A stretch of DNA of 64,000 nucleotides from CBDCMJ01 sp965218875 (GTDB lineage Bacteria > Chloroflexota > Dehalococcoidia > Lucifugimonadales > UBA3495): the NCBI GenBank assembly GCA_965218875.1, contig CBDCMJ010000008.1, positions 1 to 64,000 on the forward strand, read 5' to 3'. The stretch's first letter is position 1; every line of letters begins with the position of its first letter. The notes below the pieces were generated by a model. It was not told the origin of the DNA and searched no databases. It saw only the letters and a list, made by a program, of their open reading frames with translations. This document shows positions 31,087-40,244 of the stretch, piece after piece. Both the position numbers and the translations under genes were made by a program.

Positions 31087-33630
31087 CTACGGCGTCGCGT
31101 TGACGTAGTTGGATCGGGGACCCACGCCGGCGTCGTTGATGGCCCTGACCCGGTAGGCATGTTTCACGCCGTGGGTTGCGGACTGGTCGGTGTGGGTGGT
31201 GGCGATGCTGCCGGTGTCGGCCACCAGGATTTCCAGGGTTTGTTCACCCATGGACGGGCGGCGCCTGAGTATCCGGTAGCCGGTGACCGAGTCGTCGTCC
31301 GGAGCCTGCCAGGACAGGACCACGCCGCGGTTCTCGTCCACGTGGGCGGTGAGGTTGTTGGGATGCGGGGGCGGCTCGGTGGGCTCCGTGTTGGACGCCC
31401 GTGGGATGTGCAGTTCCGAGCGGTTGGACAGGACCTTGCCGTCGTCGGCGCAAACGGCGCCCATGTGGCCGCAGGCTTCGGTGGGAGGCAGGACGATGGT
31501 CACATCGCGGTTGCCCTGGGGCTCGACGGTGACCTGCCAGAGGTCGCTTCTGCCGTCGACCCGGACGGCGTGCTCGGGCGACGCGTTGGTGATGTCCATG
31601 GCGTCGTCGCGCAGGGTGGCCAGGCCGGTGCTGACAGCGTAGTTGAAGCGAACCCGGAAGGTGAAGGAACTGTCCCCGTCGTGGTGGGCCGGGGCGTCCT
31701 CGAAGACTGCGATCAGGTCGCCCTGCTGGGGTGGGTTCTGCCGGCCGGGTCCGGCGATGACGTGGATGCCGGGGCTCTTCTCCAGCCGGGCGCCGTCGGG
31801 GGCGCAGATTCCGCCGCTGTCGCACGGCTTCGGCACCAGGGTGAAGTACACGTCTTCGTCGCCGTCGGGGACGATGAACGCCAGCCACGGGTTGTCCATG
31901 CCGGGTTCTTCGTGCCTCTGGATACCGGATACGGTTCCGTTGGTCACGCTGAGGGAGGCGCTGTACCTGGTGAAGGGCGCTGCCTCGCGGCTGAAGTCGA
32001 ACACCGCCTGCGGCAGGTCGTCGGGGCCGGTGTGGCTGGAGGACGTGTGGGCGGAAGCCGGCAGCCAGACCTCGAAGGGCGGCGGCGTGTTGTTGGTGAC
32101 GGTCAGGTTGCTGAATCCGGGCATATTGTTGCCGGGCCAGTCCTCAAGGACGGGATTTGGGCCCGGGCCCGGCGTGTAGGTCAGTGTGACGTGGCTGTTG
32201 TGTCCCACTTTCCTGGACAGGCTCAGGACGGCGTACCGGCCGTTTACGTCCGTCCGGGTGACTCCAACTTCCTGACCATCGCTGGTTACGACGAATGACG
32301 ACGGCCCGGTCTCCACGTGGGGGTACATCGCCTCGTTGAAATCGAGCCTGAGGTCGTTATGCTTGACGGTGGCGGACTGCACGGAGGGCAGTACGCCGTC
32401 GACCATCTGACCGAAATCCTGGGGCACCTCCGGGTGGCTCAGGATGATGGACCCGGAGGCGGCGGTGATTCCTCCGGTCAGGGTGTTGGCCGGGATTACG
32501 ACGCCGCTCTCGTCTTCGTCGCCCGGCTGGACGGTGTAGCGGAAATTGAGGTGCTTGGTCCCGGAGCCGCCCTGGTAGGTCATCTTCCTGGTCCCGGTGT
32601 CGAGGGCGAGCTTGATGGTCGGCTGGTTGTCGGCGTCCACATTGACGGGTCCGCTGAAGGTGACCCTGACGTCAATCGGTGTGCCGATCCTGTGGAACGT
32701 GCTCCAGGGTCCAGCCGACGGGTTGGTTATCCTGACCTCGGCCGGCGCGGTGCCCCAGTGGGACAGCAGGCTGGGGGTGACCTGGTGGGTTTCGCCGGCG
32801 ACCCAGTCCAGGTCCGGCGCGTCCCACTTGCGGGGTAGGTGGTATATGAGGCCCGGGTCGATTTCCGGTGCGCTGGCCGAGTCCGCGAAGTAGTACATCT
32901 CGTCGTCCACTCTCAGAGCGGTTTTATTGCGTTTTGCTTGGTTGAGCTCCCAGGAGAGGAAGACGATGAGGCGGTTGGGCCTGTGTTCGGTGTCGCGCAG
33001 GATGGCCTCGATTTCGTGATCATCGTAGCGGCTGTACTCGAAGGACTTCGGCGACATGCTGCCGCCCTTGTTGTAGGGACGAGTGAGGTCGGCGCTCTTG
33101 ACGTAGCCGTAGGCCGGTGACCCTCCCCCTGGCGTAACGTTGCCGGTATTGACGGTCATCACTCCGCCAATCGGAGAACTCGCCCGCAGCCGCACCTGGT
33201 CCGCGGCGGTCCAGTCCAGGTCAACGTCCCATTGGTGGGCGCCGGCGCTGGATATGGTGGCGTCCTCGAAACCCAGCAGGTGGTCATCGACGTGGAGTAC
33301 CAGCTTATTGCGGTGCTGGTCCTCCAACGCGGGAGCGACGGTGACCTGGAGCGTGTTGTTGGTCGAGTCCCAGCGGATGTTCTGGAGGGTGTACGGCCTG
33401 TGCTGGTACACGAAGGTCGCATCAGCAAGGCTGCCCTTGGCGCCGTCGTAGCCAAGCTCGTTGCCGCCGAGGTCGCCGACGGTCAGCGTTGACGCTCTCA
33501 ACGGCGCAGCAAGCGCGGGTTGGGCCGGCGTCAGCGCGATGGCCGTTGCGATGATGGCGGCCAGGGCGACGATGACGATGGGGAGGGTCAGGCCTCGGAT
33601 TGATCGTGGTCGTGGAGTGTTTGGGTTCAT
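31087..33630 (-). CDS. Secreted multidomain protein with C-terminal FN3
   Basis: An 847-residue exported protein. The signal peptide is residues 1-42 (GLTLPIVIVALAAIIATAIAL, then ALAAP). Two copies of an extracellular module follow (about 46-155, STLTVGDLGG..GY; and 187-300), then two calcium-adhesin-like beta regions (PIDVRVTFSGPVNVD; VQSATVKHNDLRLDFNEAMY), a Cys-containing region (CDSGGICAPDGARLEKSPGI; later CGHMGAVCADDGKVL) and a C-terminal fibronectin-III domain (about 755-847). ATG 33630 has GAGGTGACGTT. It ends the operon that starts at 37882. There is no anchor, so it is probably released or held by other surface proteins. Confidence 0.88.
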   Translation of the reverse strand: MNPNTPRPRSIRGLTLPIVIVALAAIIATAIALTPAQPALAAPLRASTLTVGDLGGNELGYDGAKGSLADATFVYQHRPYTLQNIRWDSTNNTLQVTVAPALEDQHRNKLVLHVDDHLLGFEDATISSAGAHQWDVDLDWTAADQVRLRASSPIGGVMTVNTGNVTPGGGSPAYGYVKSADLTRPYNKGGSMSPKSFEYSRYDDHEIEAILRDTEHRPNRLIVFLSWELNQAKRNKTALRVDDEMYYFADSASAPEIDPGLIYHLPRKWDAPDLDWVAGETHQVTPSLLSHWGTAPAEVRITNPSAGPWSTFHRIGTPIDVRVTFSGPVNVDADNQPTIKLALDTGTRKMTYQGGSGTKHLNFRYTVQPGDEDESGVVIPANTLTGGITAASGSIILSHPEVPQDFGQMVDGVLPSVQSATVKHNDLRLDFNEAMYPHVETGPSSFVVTSDGQEVGVTRTDVNGRYAVLSLSRKVGHNSHVTLTYTPGPGPNPVLEDWPGNNMPGFSNLTVTNNTPPPFEVWLPASAHTSSSHTGPDDLPQAVFDFSREAAPFTRYSASLSVTNGTVSGIQRHEEPGMDNPWLAFIVPDGDEDVYFTLVPKPCDSGGICAPDGARLEKSPGIHVIAGPGRQNPPQQGDLIAVFEDAPAHHDGDSSFTFRVRFNYAVSTGLATLRDDAMDITNASPEHAVRVDGRSDLWQVTVEPQGNRDVTIVLPPTEACGHMGAVCADDGKVLSNRSELHIPRASNTEPTEPPPHPNNLTAHVDENRGVVLSWQAPDDDSVTGYRILRRRPSMGEQTLEILVADTGSIATTHTDQSATHGVKHAYRVRAINDAGVGPRSNYVNATP

Positions 33631-33634
33631 AACG

Positions 33635-34273
33635 TCACCTCGGTGAGTTTTTCTTGAAACGGCTCTGAGCGAATTGTTGCCGGGATGGTCCTATGTGGAT
33701 GTTTCTGATGTGCCTCATGGTCCTCTCCGTTGGCTGCCGGCCGGCGCGGTGGTGTTCGTACCGCGGCGTGGGCGGGGTCTTTACTCCGGGGCTGGCGCCT
33801 TCGTTCATGGCCGTTGGCGCGTTCCGCGCGTCGGTCTCCGGTTGGCTGACCATGACAGTGCCGGTGATCAGGTCGTAGATGTGCCGGCGGTCGGGCCTGG
33901 TCATGACGAGGGCGGCGTTGATGCAGAATGGCACGAAGAGAATGTCGAGGATTCCCAGGAGTGCCCGTGCCGTCGATCTCCCAATGCTGAGTCTCTCCCC
34001 GGTGCGGTGGTTGACGATGTTGGCGTGGACGGCCCGGTGCCCGGGGGTGCCGCCGTAGCGGTGGATGGTGACGGCGTGATAGGTCACGGCGACTGCCTGG
34101 AGCAGTACCTGCACGGCCGATTGGTCGAACTCCCGTTGGGTGGCCACGCTGACCGTGGCGATGACGATCACCAGGCCCAGGTATATGGCGAAGTCGATCA
34201 GCGTGGCCGCCGCCCTGGGCCAGCGGTTCAGGTAGGCGTGGCTCTTGGCCATTGGCGTATCCGGCGTGCGCAT
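33635..34273 (-). CDS. RDD-family membrane protein
   Basis: A 212-residue integral membrane protein. RDD hallmarks are RWPRAAATLIDFAIY at the first helix, GGTPGHRAVHANIVN in the loop, and LSIGRSTARALLGILDIL at the third helix. The membrane part ends near residue 145 (RRHIYDLITGTVMV) and a Pro/Arg-rich soluble tail follows. The function of RDD proteins is not settled (transport has been proposed). Its place between two large FN3 exoproteins, 4 bp from one and about 70 bp from the other, suggests a role in their export or surface display. GGAGG lies 11 nt before ATG 34273. Confidence 0.88.
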   Translation of the reverse strand: MRTPDTPMAKSHAYLNRWPRAAATLIDFAIYLGLVIVIATVSVATQREFDQSAVQVLLQAVAVTYHAVTIHRYGGTPGHRAVHANIVNHRTGERLSIGRSTARALLGILDILFVPFCINAALVMTRPDRRHIYDLITGTVMVSQPETDARNAPTAMNEGASPGVKTPPTPRYEHHRAGRQPTERTMRHIRNIHIGPSRQQFAQSRFKKNSPR

Positions 34274-34342
34274 GGCGTGTCCGGCCTCCGTGATGGGTGG
34301 GGATCCCGCCGGGATGACGGGATCCCGTTCTGTCCGGTCCGG

Positions 34343-37300
34343 TTATTCCCAGGGCCGGGCGTAGGCCCGGTTGGAGATCTGGCCCAGCGGGTGATAGGCG
34401 CCGTCCCAGTAGGCGGCGACGCCGTACTCGTAGGTCACGCCGGGTTGCGCGGTGTGGTCGATGTGGTGCGTGTTGGCGTTGCCGGTGAGGGCGACCAGGA
34501 CGTGGCGCTGATAGGAGGCGCCCAGTCCGCGGTTGTCGTCGGCCCGTTTTCGGTAGATGCGGTAAGCGTCCACGTCGTTGGCGCGTTCTGCGGGCACATA
34601 CCAGGTCAGCCTGACGGTGCCCGGGTCGAGCATCATGATCGTCAGGTTCCGGGGCATGTCGGGCCAGACGTGGACTGTCTCGGGGACGGTCGCGGTGGCA
34701 TTGGCGCTCTCTGGGTGTTCTCCCCTGAGCCCGGCGTGGTTGACGGCCACCACCCGGTAGGCGCTGGTGGCGCCGGATGCGTCCAGGAAACTCCTGGTGG
34801 TCCGGCTGCCGGCGGCGGTCACGCCGATGTCGGCGTAGCTGCCGTCGCCCTGGAGCCTCTGGACCCGGTAGGTGTGCGGGATACCGCTGGCGGGGTGTTC
34901 CCAGTGCAGGCGGACTCCGCTGCTGCTCTCAAGGTTGGCGGTGAGGGACGTCACGGCGTCCGGAACGGCGACGTAGGCCCGTGAGACCGGCGACCAGTCG
35001 CCGTACTGCCCGTCCTTGCGGGAGCGGATCTGGAACTCGAGGTACCCCTGTTCCGTGGTCCAGTTGGCGAAGTGGTAGGGTTTCCGCTTCGGGACGTTGA
35101 CCTCGGTCCAGTCGCCGCCGTCCACGTTGTGGCGGAGCTGGTAGCGCTGGATGTCCGGTGTGGGCGACGCGGTCCACTTGACCAGTATCCGGTTGGTTCC
35201 GATGGGGGTGTAGATGAACTGGGCCGGCGGTGCGGCGGTGTCGTACTGCACGGCGGAGACTGTCTGTGACCATTCGCTGACGCCGCCGGCATTGACCGTC
35301 CTGACCCGGTACTCGTAGGTGACTCCTTTGGTCGGGCCCACGTGGCGGTGGCTGGTCTGGTCCGCCGCGACGACGGTGCGGGTCCAGTCCTGGGTGTTGT
35401 ATTGGCGGTGTTCGAGGTGATACTCGTCGAGGAACACGCTGTCGGGCCGGTTCCAGCTCACCAGGATGTCGTCGCCGTCGGTGTCGGCGTTGACGTTGGT
35501 GGGCACGCCGGGCGGCATTATCCAGATGGCTTCCACGGGCCCGGCCCAGGGGCTGGCTCCAGCCGAGTTGACCGAGCGGACCCGGTACCGGTGGGTGACG
35601 TCGCCCTGCGCTCCGATGTGCTCGAAGCCGGTCTCGTCGGCGTCAATGGTGGACGTGCTGGTCTCGCCCGAGTCCAGGACGCCGTACTCGACCTCGTAGG
35701 AGTCCACGATGCCGGTGGTGGGGGCGGTCCAGGACAGGGTGATGAGGGAGCCGCTCACCTCGGTCATGAGGCCGGTGGGCTCCGGCGGGGCCAGCGTGCG
35801 GCTGGCGGTGAGGGTCTCCGACCACGGGCTCTCCCCGGCGGCGTTGTGAGCCCGAACGCGGTACCGGTAGGTCACGCCCTCAATGTTGCCGGAGTGGGTG
35901 AAGGAGGTCTGCGTGGCGGGCAGTTCCTCGGTTGCCCGTTCGTCGGAGTCAAGCTCGCCGTGCTCGACGTGGTACCCGTCGGGGGCCCCGATTTCCGGGG
36001 CGCTCCAGGAGAGGACGATGTCGGCCTCTCCGACGCTGACTGAGGCGTCGGTTGGCGTGGATGGCGCGAGCCGGCGCATGATCTCGAGCTCGCCGGACCA
36101 GGAGCTGTCGCCGGCATCGTTGTGGGCTCGGACGGAGACCCGGTAGATTGTGTCGCCGGCCACGCCGGTCATGCGGAAGCTGGTCTGTCCTTCGGGGAGA
36201 CGTTCGCTCTCGATGTACGGAGCGTCGCCGGCCTGTTGGCGCACAGTGTAGCCGCTGATGTGGACCGTGCCGGGGCGTTCCCAGGACATCACGATGTCCT
36301 GTCCGTCCAGGTGGATGGATACGCTCTGCGGGACTCCTGCCGGCGTGATGCGTCCGGTGGAGGCGGTTTCCGACCAGGGACCGTCCCCGGCCTGGTTGTA
36401 GGCCCGCACGCCGTAGTGGTGGGTGATGTCGGGGGCCGCGTCCCGGTGGGTGTAGCCGGTGTCGATTACTTCCTCCGCGAGGATGTGCCAGTCCGCATCG
36501 CCGGTGCGATGCCGGACCTGGTAGCCGTCGATGAAGGGGCTGTCGGGGGCAGTCCAGACGATGACGTTGTCGTTGCCGGTGGTGGCCGTCAGGCCAGCCG
36601 GTTTGCCCGGCACGGCCAGCAGCATGACCTCGCTGGATTCGGCCCAGGTGGAACCGCCGTGCTGGTTGCGGTGCTGCACCCGGTAGCGGTGGGCCGCGTT
36701 GGGCTGCACCGTGTTGTCGGAATGGCTGCTCGCCGTGGTGTCGGCGATGTTCGTCCATTCGCCGTTCAGCGGCTGACGTTCCACTCGGTAGGCGCCCGGC
36801 GTTCCCGCCGCGGGGGCGTTCCAGGCGAGGTCAATCGCGCCGGCGGCGGCCGTGGCCGTGAGGCCGGATGCCGGGGCGGGCGCTTCGATGACAGCGACGT
36901 TGGACGGCAGGCTGACGTTGAACGCGCTCTGGGCTATGACCAGGTACGAGTAGGTGACTCCGGCCTCTGCGGTGTCGTCCACCACGGAGGTCTCGGGGGC
37001 CGTCACCATCAGGGTGACGGGTATGTCGGTCCCCTCGTAGGGGTCGGACCCGAGGTACCGGTGTACCGAGTAGAACTCGATGTCCGCTCCCTCGGCTGGC
37101 GCGGTCCACGACAGCGAGATGCTGCCGTCGAAGGTGTCGGCGATGGAGGCGGTGAGCCCCGTGGGTGGGAGCACGGGTTGCGAGAATACGTTTACCGGGG
37201 TTTCGGAGGCTGGGCTGGCGCCGATGGCGTTCTGGGCCGTGACCCGGTAGGTGTAGTCCGTGCTGAAGGCGGCGGCGCTGTCGGTGAAGGATGTGGCGCC

Positions 37301-37882
37301 GGCGTCGGCGGTCCCGAGTTCGGTTTCCTGGTCGCCGCCGGAGCGGACGATGGTGTATCCGGTCAGCGGGTGGGCCGTGTCGCACCGGTCGGGGGCTGGC
37401 ACTGTGGATGCCAGCCAGGTCAGGGTGACGGTGGCGGTTTCGTCGGCGGCTTGGGGTTCCGCCACGGCTCCGGCGAGGCTGCCGGGCGCGGATGGCGCCG
37501 GCGGCACCTGGGCTGTTGCCGGAGCCGATGCGGGGCTTGAGCCGTCATCGTTCTCGGCTGTCACGGTGTAGGAGTAGGCTGCGCCGGGGGCGATGGCCCG
37601 GTCCCCGTAGGTGGTCGCCCCGCCGGGAACGGCGAAGCTCTGCCCGTCGTTCCGGCTGACGGTGTGGCTGATTGCTGTCCCTTCGGCGGGGGCGTCCCAG
37701 CTCACCCTGACCTGGGGTTCCTGGTCCGGTCCCGCTATCAGGTGGGCCATGGGGTTCTGGGGAGCCGGGGGCGCTTGCCCCTGGGCGGCCGCTCCCTGGT
37801 AGCCCGTCACTGCGAGCAGGGCGATGATGGTGGCGAGGACGGCGGCGGCCGCCCCCATGGTGCGGAGTCTGTGGGTCAGCAT
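34343..37882 (-). CDS. Giant secreted fibronectin type III protein
   Basis: A 1179-residue exoprotein. After a signal peptide (AAAAVLATIIALLAVTG; cleavage near AAAQ, residue 34) it consists of about twelve fibronectin-III domains of 85-100 residues, each with the W-x-AP and Y-x-Y-x-V/R-A-x-N pattern. Several consecutive units are closely similar (LSWSAPEIGAPDGYHVEHGE, LSWTAPTTGIVDSYEVEYGV), pointing to tandem duplication. There is no catalytic domain and no anchor. It is likely a fibrous adhesin or matrix component. ATG 37882 has GGAGGAGAGGAAC. It is the first gene of the operon with the RDD protein and the 847-residue exoprotein. Confidence 0.92.
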   Translation of the reverse strand: MLTHRLRTMGAAAAVLATIIALLAVTGYQGAAAQGQAPPAPQNPMAHLIAGPDQEPQVRVSWDAPAEGTAISHTVSRNDGQSFAVPGGATTYGDRAIAPGAAYSYTVTAENDDGSSPASAPATAQVPPAPSAPGSLAGAVAEPQAADETATVTLTWLASTVPAPDRCDTAHPLTGYTIVRSGGDQETELGTADAGATSFTDSAAAFSTDYTYRVTAQNAIGASPASETPVNVFSQPVLPPTGLTASIADTFDGSISLSWTAPAEGADIEFYSVHRYLGSDPYEGTDIPVTLMVTAPETSVVDDTAEAGVTYSYLVIAQSAFNVSLPSNVAVIEAPAPASGLTATAAAGAIDLAWNAPAAGTPGAYRVERQPLNGEWTNIADTTASSHSDNTVQPNAAHRYRVQHRNQHGGSTWAESSEVMLLAVPGKPAGLTATTGNDNVIVWTAPDSPFIDGYQVRHRTGDADWHILAEEVIDTGYTHRDAAPDITHHYGVRAYNQAGDGPWSETASTGRITPAGVPQSVSIHLDGQDIVMSWERPGTVHISGYTVRQQAGDAPYIESERLPEGQTSFRMTGVAGDTIYRVSVRAHNDAGDSSWSGELEIMRRLAPSTPTDASVSVGEADIVLSWSAPEIGAPDGYHVEHGELDSDERATEELPATQTSFTHSGNIEGVTYRYRVRAHNAAGESPWSETLTASRTLAPPEPTGLMTEVSGSLITLSWTAPTTGIVDSYEVEYGVLDSGETSTSTIDADETGFEHIGAQGDVTHRYRVRSVNSAGASPWAGPVEAIWIMPPGVPTNVNADTDGDDILVSWNRPDSVFLDEYHLEHRQYNTQDWTRTVVAADQTSHRHVGPTKGVTYEYRVRTVNAGGVSEWSQTVSAVQYDTAAPPAQFIYTPIGTNRILVKWTASPTPDIQRYQLRHNVDGGDWTEVNVPKRKPYHFANWTTEQGYLEFQIRSRKDGQYGDWSPVSRAYVAVPDAVTSLTANLESSSGVRLHWEHPASGIPHTYRVQRLQGDGSYADIGVTAAGSRTTRSFLDASGATSAYRVVAVNHAGLRGEHPESANATATVPETVHVWPDMPRNLTIMMLDPGTVRLTWYVPAERANDVDAYRIYRKRADDNRGLGASYQRHVLVALTGNANTHHIDHTAQPGVTYEYGVAAYWDGAYHPLGQISNRAYARPWE

Positions 37883-38503
37883 GTTCCTCTCCTCCTTTGG
37901 GGTATGGTGACTTAACCATAACGCGGGAGAGGTCCTCCCCGTTTGTGCAAATGCGTCCCTTCGGGAGGGGCCTTCGGGGGAGGAATGGGCTTCAGGCGAG
38001 TGCTGCCTCAGCGCCGGTGTCCGGCGCTCCTGGCGGAGGGTGTTTCTGCGGAGTGCCGGGGCATTCTGGTGGGTGAAGCGGGTGGGTTCGGCGGTGCGCC
38101 TGCGCTTCTGGTCAGATGTTGCTGGCCAGACTTTGCTGTGTAGAGGCTGGCGCCGGTTCTGGGGGGCCGGGTACTGGGATGGTTTTAGGCGGGATCCTGC
38201 CGGAAATCGCGGCCCGGGGGTAACCGGTTGGGGTTATGCCGGGGTTGGAATGGAGGAACGCTTCTGCGGGCGGGCCGCTTGGAGGACCCAGCTGTTGCGG
38301 GAGTCTGACTGCCGGAGAGGTGAGTTTCGGAGGGGCTTGGCCCGGCTCACGGATACGACGTGACGAAGATGGTCACTCCGTCCGCTTCCGCTTGGGCGGA
38401 AAGAATTCCTTCCGGAGGAGGCGGATTCGCCCTTTGCCGGGCCGGGACCATGCGGTCCGGAAATGCGCGGGCGTTCAGGGAGACCGGGGCATTCGGCAAT
38501 GTT
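37883..38503. other. 621-bp stretch without a supported gene
   Basis: It should hold the promoter of the FN3 operon in its first 100 bp. The remainder shows only weak frames with no ribosome sites. It may contain the degraded 3' flank of the kinase remnant at 38504-39038. I see no terminator or repeat. Confidence 0.4.
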
Positions 38504-39038
38504 TCAGGGCGTGGCCATCCGGTACCCCACCCGGGGCTCGGTGAAAATGTAGGTGGGACTCCGGGCGTCGTCGCCAAGCTTGCGCCGGAGGGTCTTGACG
38601 AAGGCCTGCAGAAGCTTGGGGTTCTCTGAGTATTCAAAGCCCCAGACCCGCCTGAGCAGCCGCTCCTGGGTCAGCACCCGTCCGGCATTGTTCGAGAGCT
38701 CCTGGAGCAGCCGGTACTCGGTCGCGGTCAGCCTGACCGGACGGCCGGCCACCGTCACGTGGCGTTCGGCGTAGTTGATCGTCAGCTCCTCCAGGACGAA
38801 GGGTTCGGGCTGCTCGGCGGCCAGGGCGGCTGCATCGGCCTCAGTCTTGACCGTGTTGATCAGGTTGTCGACCAGGTGGTTCAGGAGGTCAACCTGCCGG
38901 TCGATTGCGTGGAAGAGCCGGCGGGCCTGGGCAGGGTCGGGTGATGGCTATGGACCCCTTGATGGCGTCCAGCGGTGTCTGGAGGTGATATAGAACGGAA
39001 ATGTCCACTTTTGTCTTCTTGCCTGGGGCTGTTGTCAT
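38504..39038 (-). pseudogene. Deleted and frameshifted kinase-winged-helix remnant
   Basis: ATG 39038 opens a frame with an H-box-like VLYHLQTPLDAIKGSIAI. Near 38940 the homology moves to another frame, which gives AQARRLFHAIDRQVDLLNHL, the second HisKA helix. It then passes straight into TINYAERHVTVAGRPVRLT and a full OmpR winged helix ending PTYIFTEPRVGYR. The equivalent protein at 28168-30549 has an ATPase and a receiver between these parts; both are missing. So an ancestor of that type lost about 300 codons and then one frame. The winged helix alone (38504-38758) remains open and could still be made from an internal start. Confidence 0.7.
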
Positions 39039-39170
39039 CCGGGCCCGCCGGGATGGTCCTGAAGTCAGGTTACCATCCGGCTGGGCCCGGAGACTTTGGA
39101 GAAAGTCGTGAAGCTGGGCATCCTGAGGATGGCTCAGGACGGCGGCATGCGGTGTTGTTTTGCTCTGGAA

Positions 39171-39210
39171 ACAAAAAGGCGGGAAGCTCCAAAACAAGGG
39201 ACTTCCCGCC
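39171..39210 (-). terminator. Rho-independent terminator
   Basis: A perfect 9-bp stem GGCGGGAAG/CTTCCCGCC (39178-39186, 39202-39210) with, on the minus strand, TTTTTGT directly after it. It terminates the small membrane-protein pair read from 39992 to 39344. Confidence 0.85.
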
Positions 39211-39343
39211 GATGCTAGTTCCGGGTTTCCGAGGATCTCTTATCCGCTGGGTTCGTTCATCTCCTTTGGCGTGGATGTCTGGCCCGTCTGTCCGAGGGGG
39301 TTGTTGCCTTCCGTGCTTGCGGCTTCGGGTTTCCGGGCTGGCT

Positions 39344-39730
39344 TCATGGTCGTTTCACCATCAGGTCCGGTGGTATCGCGATTATGGCTAGGACCATCAG
39401 TATGACGGTGAATATCATTGCCCACAGCATGCCGATCGTGTATCTGGCATGAACGAGTTTCCATGCTTCCCTCTCCTGGGTCGGCCTGTCGACTGATGGG
39501 AAGATTGCCCTCCCGCTCAGGAGCATAAGTACCATGTATTCCAGCCCGGTGCCCCCGGCGCATATCAGCTTGGCTATGTTGACCGCGAACACGGGGTTTG
39601 GGCGTCCTTCGTCCAGTCCGGAAATGATAAACGCCGCAGCCATGACGGCGGTCGCTATCGTGACGGAGGTGAGGCAGATCTGGTTCCAGTGCCTCTCAGT
39701 TTCCGAGAGTGGTTCCTGTCCAGAATTCAT
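39344..39730 (-). CDS. Small membrane protein (pair, second gene)
   Basis: A 128-residue protein with about four hydrophobic segments: SVTIATAVMAAAFIISG, NIAKLICAGGTGLEYMVLML, and IGMLWAMIFTVILMVLAIIA near the C-terminus. The N-terminus is polar (SETERHWNQICL). Its start lies at the end of the upstream gene (1-bp gap). It ends ahead of a strong terminator. I do not recognise a family. Codon use and base composition are less GC-biased than in the neighbours, as in other genes of this accessory zone, which suggests transfer. The two proteins may form one membrane complex. Confidence 0.72.
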   Translation of the reverse strand: MNSGQEPLSETERHWNQICLTSVTIATAVMAAAFIISGLDEGRPNPVFAVNIAKLICAGGTGLEYMVLMLLSGRAIFPSVDRPTQEREAWKLVHARYTIGMLWAMIFTVILMVLAIIAIPPDLMVKRP

Positions 39731-39731
39731 G

Positions 39732-39992
39732 CTACCTCACCGTCCTCAGCATCATCGCGAGTGCTATGGGCATGCTTGTGAACATGACGACCGCGGTTAT
39801 GGCCCAGATGAATACGAGGGTGGGTTGACTGTTCACCCAGGCCTCCACGGCCATGATGACGAACAGACTGGAAATCACCCCGCTCATGATTATGGCCATA
39901 ATCATGACTCTACGGTGGGGCCTGAGGTTTTCCCAGAGAGTTCCCCGCGTTTCGTTCCCACTTTGCTCGGGTTCTCCCGTAACTGTGCTCAT
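39732..39992 (-). CDS. Small membrane protein (pair, first gene)
   Basis: An 86-residue protein with two strong membrane helices (VMIMAIIMSGVISSLFVIMA and LVFIWAITAVVMFTSMPIAL) and a short basic C-terminus. I chose ATG 39992 because GGAG precedes it by 6 nt; the longer frame is Pro/Arg-rich and has no ribosome site. It is followed immediately by the second membrane-protein gene. No known family was recognised. A two-protein membrane unit with no catalytic domain could be a small transporter, a holin-like pair or a membrane-stress module. None of these is supported beyond topology. Confidence 0.7.
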   Translation of the reverse strand: MSTVTGEPEQSGNETRGTLWENLRPHRRVMIMAIIMSGVISSLFVIMAVEAWVNSQPTLVFIWAITAVVMFTSMPIALAMMLRTVR

Positions 39993-40244
39993 CGTTGCTC
40001 CGTTTGGGGTCCTTCTTCTCTGGTTGATTTTATCATCGGCGGCGCTGGTTCCATTCCGGTCCGGCGGAGCCGGCTTCCTCGGGGGTGGTGGTATCTGTAG
40101 TCTAACCAAACTTGGCCATTGCGGGGGCATGCTGAGGATCTTGGGCTTATAGTGTCGGCAGAAGTCCCCAGGGTTTCCCGTTAGAAGACTCCGGCATCCT
40201 TGAGTTTCGGGAAATCGGTTCCTTTGTGTCGAGGGGTTTGTGGT

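Noticed and set aside
30552..31103. 183-codon plus-strand frame after the kinase gene
   Set aside because: No ribosome site, odd composition, and it overlaps the 3' end of the FN3 gene on the other strand.
31159..32298. 379-codon plus-strand frame
   Set aside because: It is a shadow of the 847-residue exoprotein; Gly/Val/Asp/Arg-rich without motifs.
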